From: Luteolibacter sp.
Lineage (GTDB): Bacteria; Verrucomicrobiota; Verrucomicrobiia; Verrucomicrobiales; Akkermansiaceae
DNA length: 63,079 bases
NCBI GenBank assembly: GCA_030696085.1
Contig: JAUYNL010000108.1
Coordinates: 1 to 63,079 of the forward strand
Direction: 5' to 3'
Both the position numbers and the translations under genes were made by a program. Under the pieces are notes generated by a model. It did not search any database. It saw nothing but the letters and a program-made list of their open reading frames with translations, and was not told the DNA's origin. Positions 62,708 to 63,079 of the stretch are shown one piece after another (position 1 is the first letter of the stretch; every line of letters starts with the position of its first letter).

Positions 62708-63079
62708 TCAGTCAGGTCCGTGTCGTTCGGCAGAGGGCCTCTTGCAGGAATTGGCGGAGGCGGGTAAAATGTTCACGGTAAGACGGCGGTGTCGCAACAG
62801 GCCGAAAATGCCAACTGCCGTAAGTATGGCTACCCTCGGTTCGGGAATGGCACTACTGGGAAAACCACCCAAGACGGATTCCTTTCGTAGCCGACGGTCA
62901 CTGGCGATCAAGTTCAGCGTGGTTACTTCAGAATCAAGATCGGTCGTGTTTCGTCCCCTTCTGCTTTCCGTCTCATCGGGCATGGTTCTGATGAACTCAC
63001 TGATGCTTTCGGAATCGCTTCCTTGGGGACTCCAGACAAAAGCTGTGAACCCTCGTTCGTTGTCAGCGGGCATGCTTCG
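62708..63079 (-). CDS. PEP-CTERM-tailed protein, partial (5' end outside window)
   Basis: The frame is open to the right edge; from the ATG at 63073 it reads 121 residues. Its C-terminal region has AIPEPRVAILTAVGIFGLLR followed by HRR, a PEP-CTERM sorting signal: Pro-Glu-Pro, one hydrophobic helix and a basic cluster. Such tails direct proteins to exosortase for surface anchoring and cleavage. Unusually, about 24 more residues follow the basic cluster before the stop, which may reflect a nearby mutation or a nonstandard end. The visible N-terminal part is low-complexity; no domain recognised. Confidence 0.6.
   Translation of the reverse strand, partial: RSMPADNERGFTAFVWSPQGSDSESISEFIRTMPDETESRRGRNTTDLDSEVTTLNLIASDRRLRKESVLGGFPSSAIPEPRVAILTAVGIFGLLRHRRLTVNILPASANSCKRPSAERHGPD

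Noticed and set aside
1..63079. CRISPR arrays, transposases, integrases or phage modules
   Set aside because: No regularly spaced repeats, no recognisable transposase/integrase motifs and no phage structural genes were seen on either strand.

Overview
The window is a GC-rich chromosomal segment (roughly 60% or more GC by eye) that reads as a member of the Verrucomicrobiota, most likely the Verrucomicrobiales/Akkermansiaceae (Luteolibacter/Haloferula-like). The strongest clue is a five-gene operon at 17.3-24.5 kb whose order, lengths and sequence patterns match the Amuc_1098-1102 pilus-like locus of Akkermansia muciniphila, including an Amuc_1100-like protein. A PEP-CTERM tail, a TIGR03663-type membrane glycosyltransferase, Ig-repeat surface proteins and a WD40/TPR-like protein fit the same group. 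The assignment comes from pattern recognition only.

Left part (1-10 kb): an Ig-repeat surface protein cut by the window edge; a cassette of DUF3570 outer-membrane protein, ApbE flavin transferase, TlpA-type thioredoxin and a DUF4266 mini-lipoprotein ending in Gly/Cys; an orphan opcA; a membrane glycosyltransferase coupled to a second, diverged ApbE; and an HtrA-like protease coupled to a catalytically dead copy. Next come a class I fumarase and a five-gene tripartite export operon (lipoprotein, TolC-like lipoprotein, HlyD-like adaptor, ATPase, FtsX-like permease; 11.9-17.1 kb), then the pilus-like operon and the divergent aroD.

Middle part (25-44.6 kb): a compact three-gene biosynthetic operon (FAD amine oxidase, threonine-synthase-like PLP enzyme, adenylation-carrier-thioesterase protein). 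After it lie housekeeping genes: a DinG-type helicase, an LptF/LptG permease, a PPi-type phosphofructokinase, sucCD, ybeY and a 7TM-HD phosphodiesterase, 5-formyl-THF cyclo-ligase, a CYTH protein, a sulfotransferase, panB, and tRNA-Glu with its terminator.

Right part (44.6-63 kb): an HTH regulator, a large membrane-anchored propeller/TPR-like protein, recQ, a phosphate transporter with its DUF47 partner, and a sulfide/persulfide detoxification operon (rhodanese, persulfide dioxygenase-rhodanese, TauE/SafE exporter) divergent from an ArsR-family regulator. Just downstream is an AT-rich gene of unknown function flanked by a second, diverged copy of the tauE/safE 3' end, which looks like an insertion or replacement scar. 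The window ends with a frameshifted GH88 hydrolase, dnaE, an mntR-type regulator, a possible nuclease and a PEP-CTERM protein fragment.

Best candidates for undescribed biology are the three-gene NRPS-like cluster, the low-GC gene in the tauE scar, the DUF3570/ApbE/TlpA/DUF4266 cassette, the lipoprotein-plus-exporter operon, and a strikingly frequent pentamer GTTAG/CTAAC carried in rare codons across the window. No transposase, integrase, phage module or CRISPR array was found.
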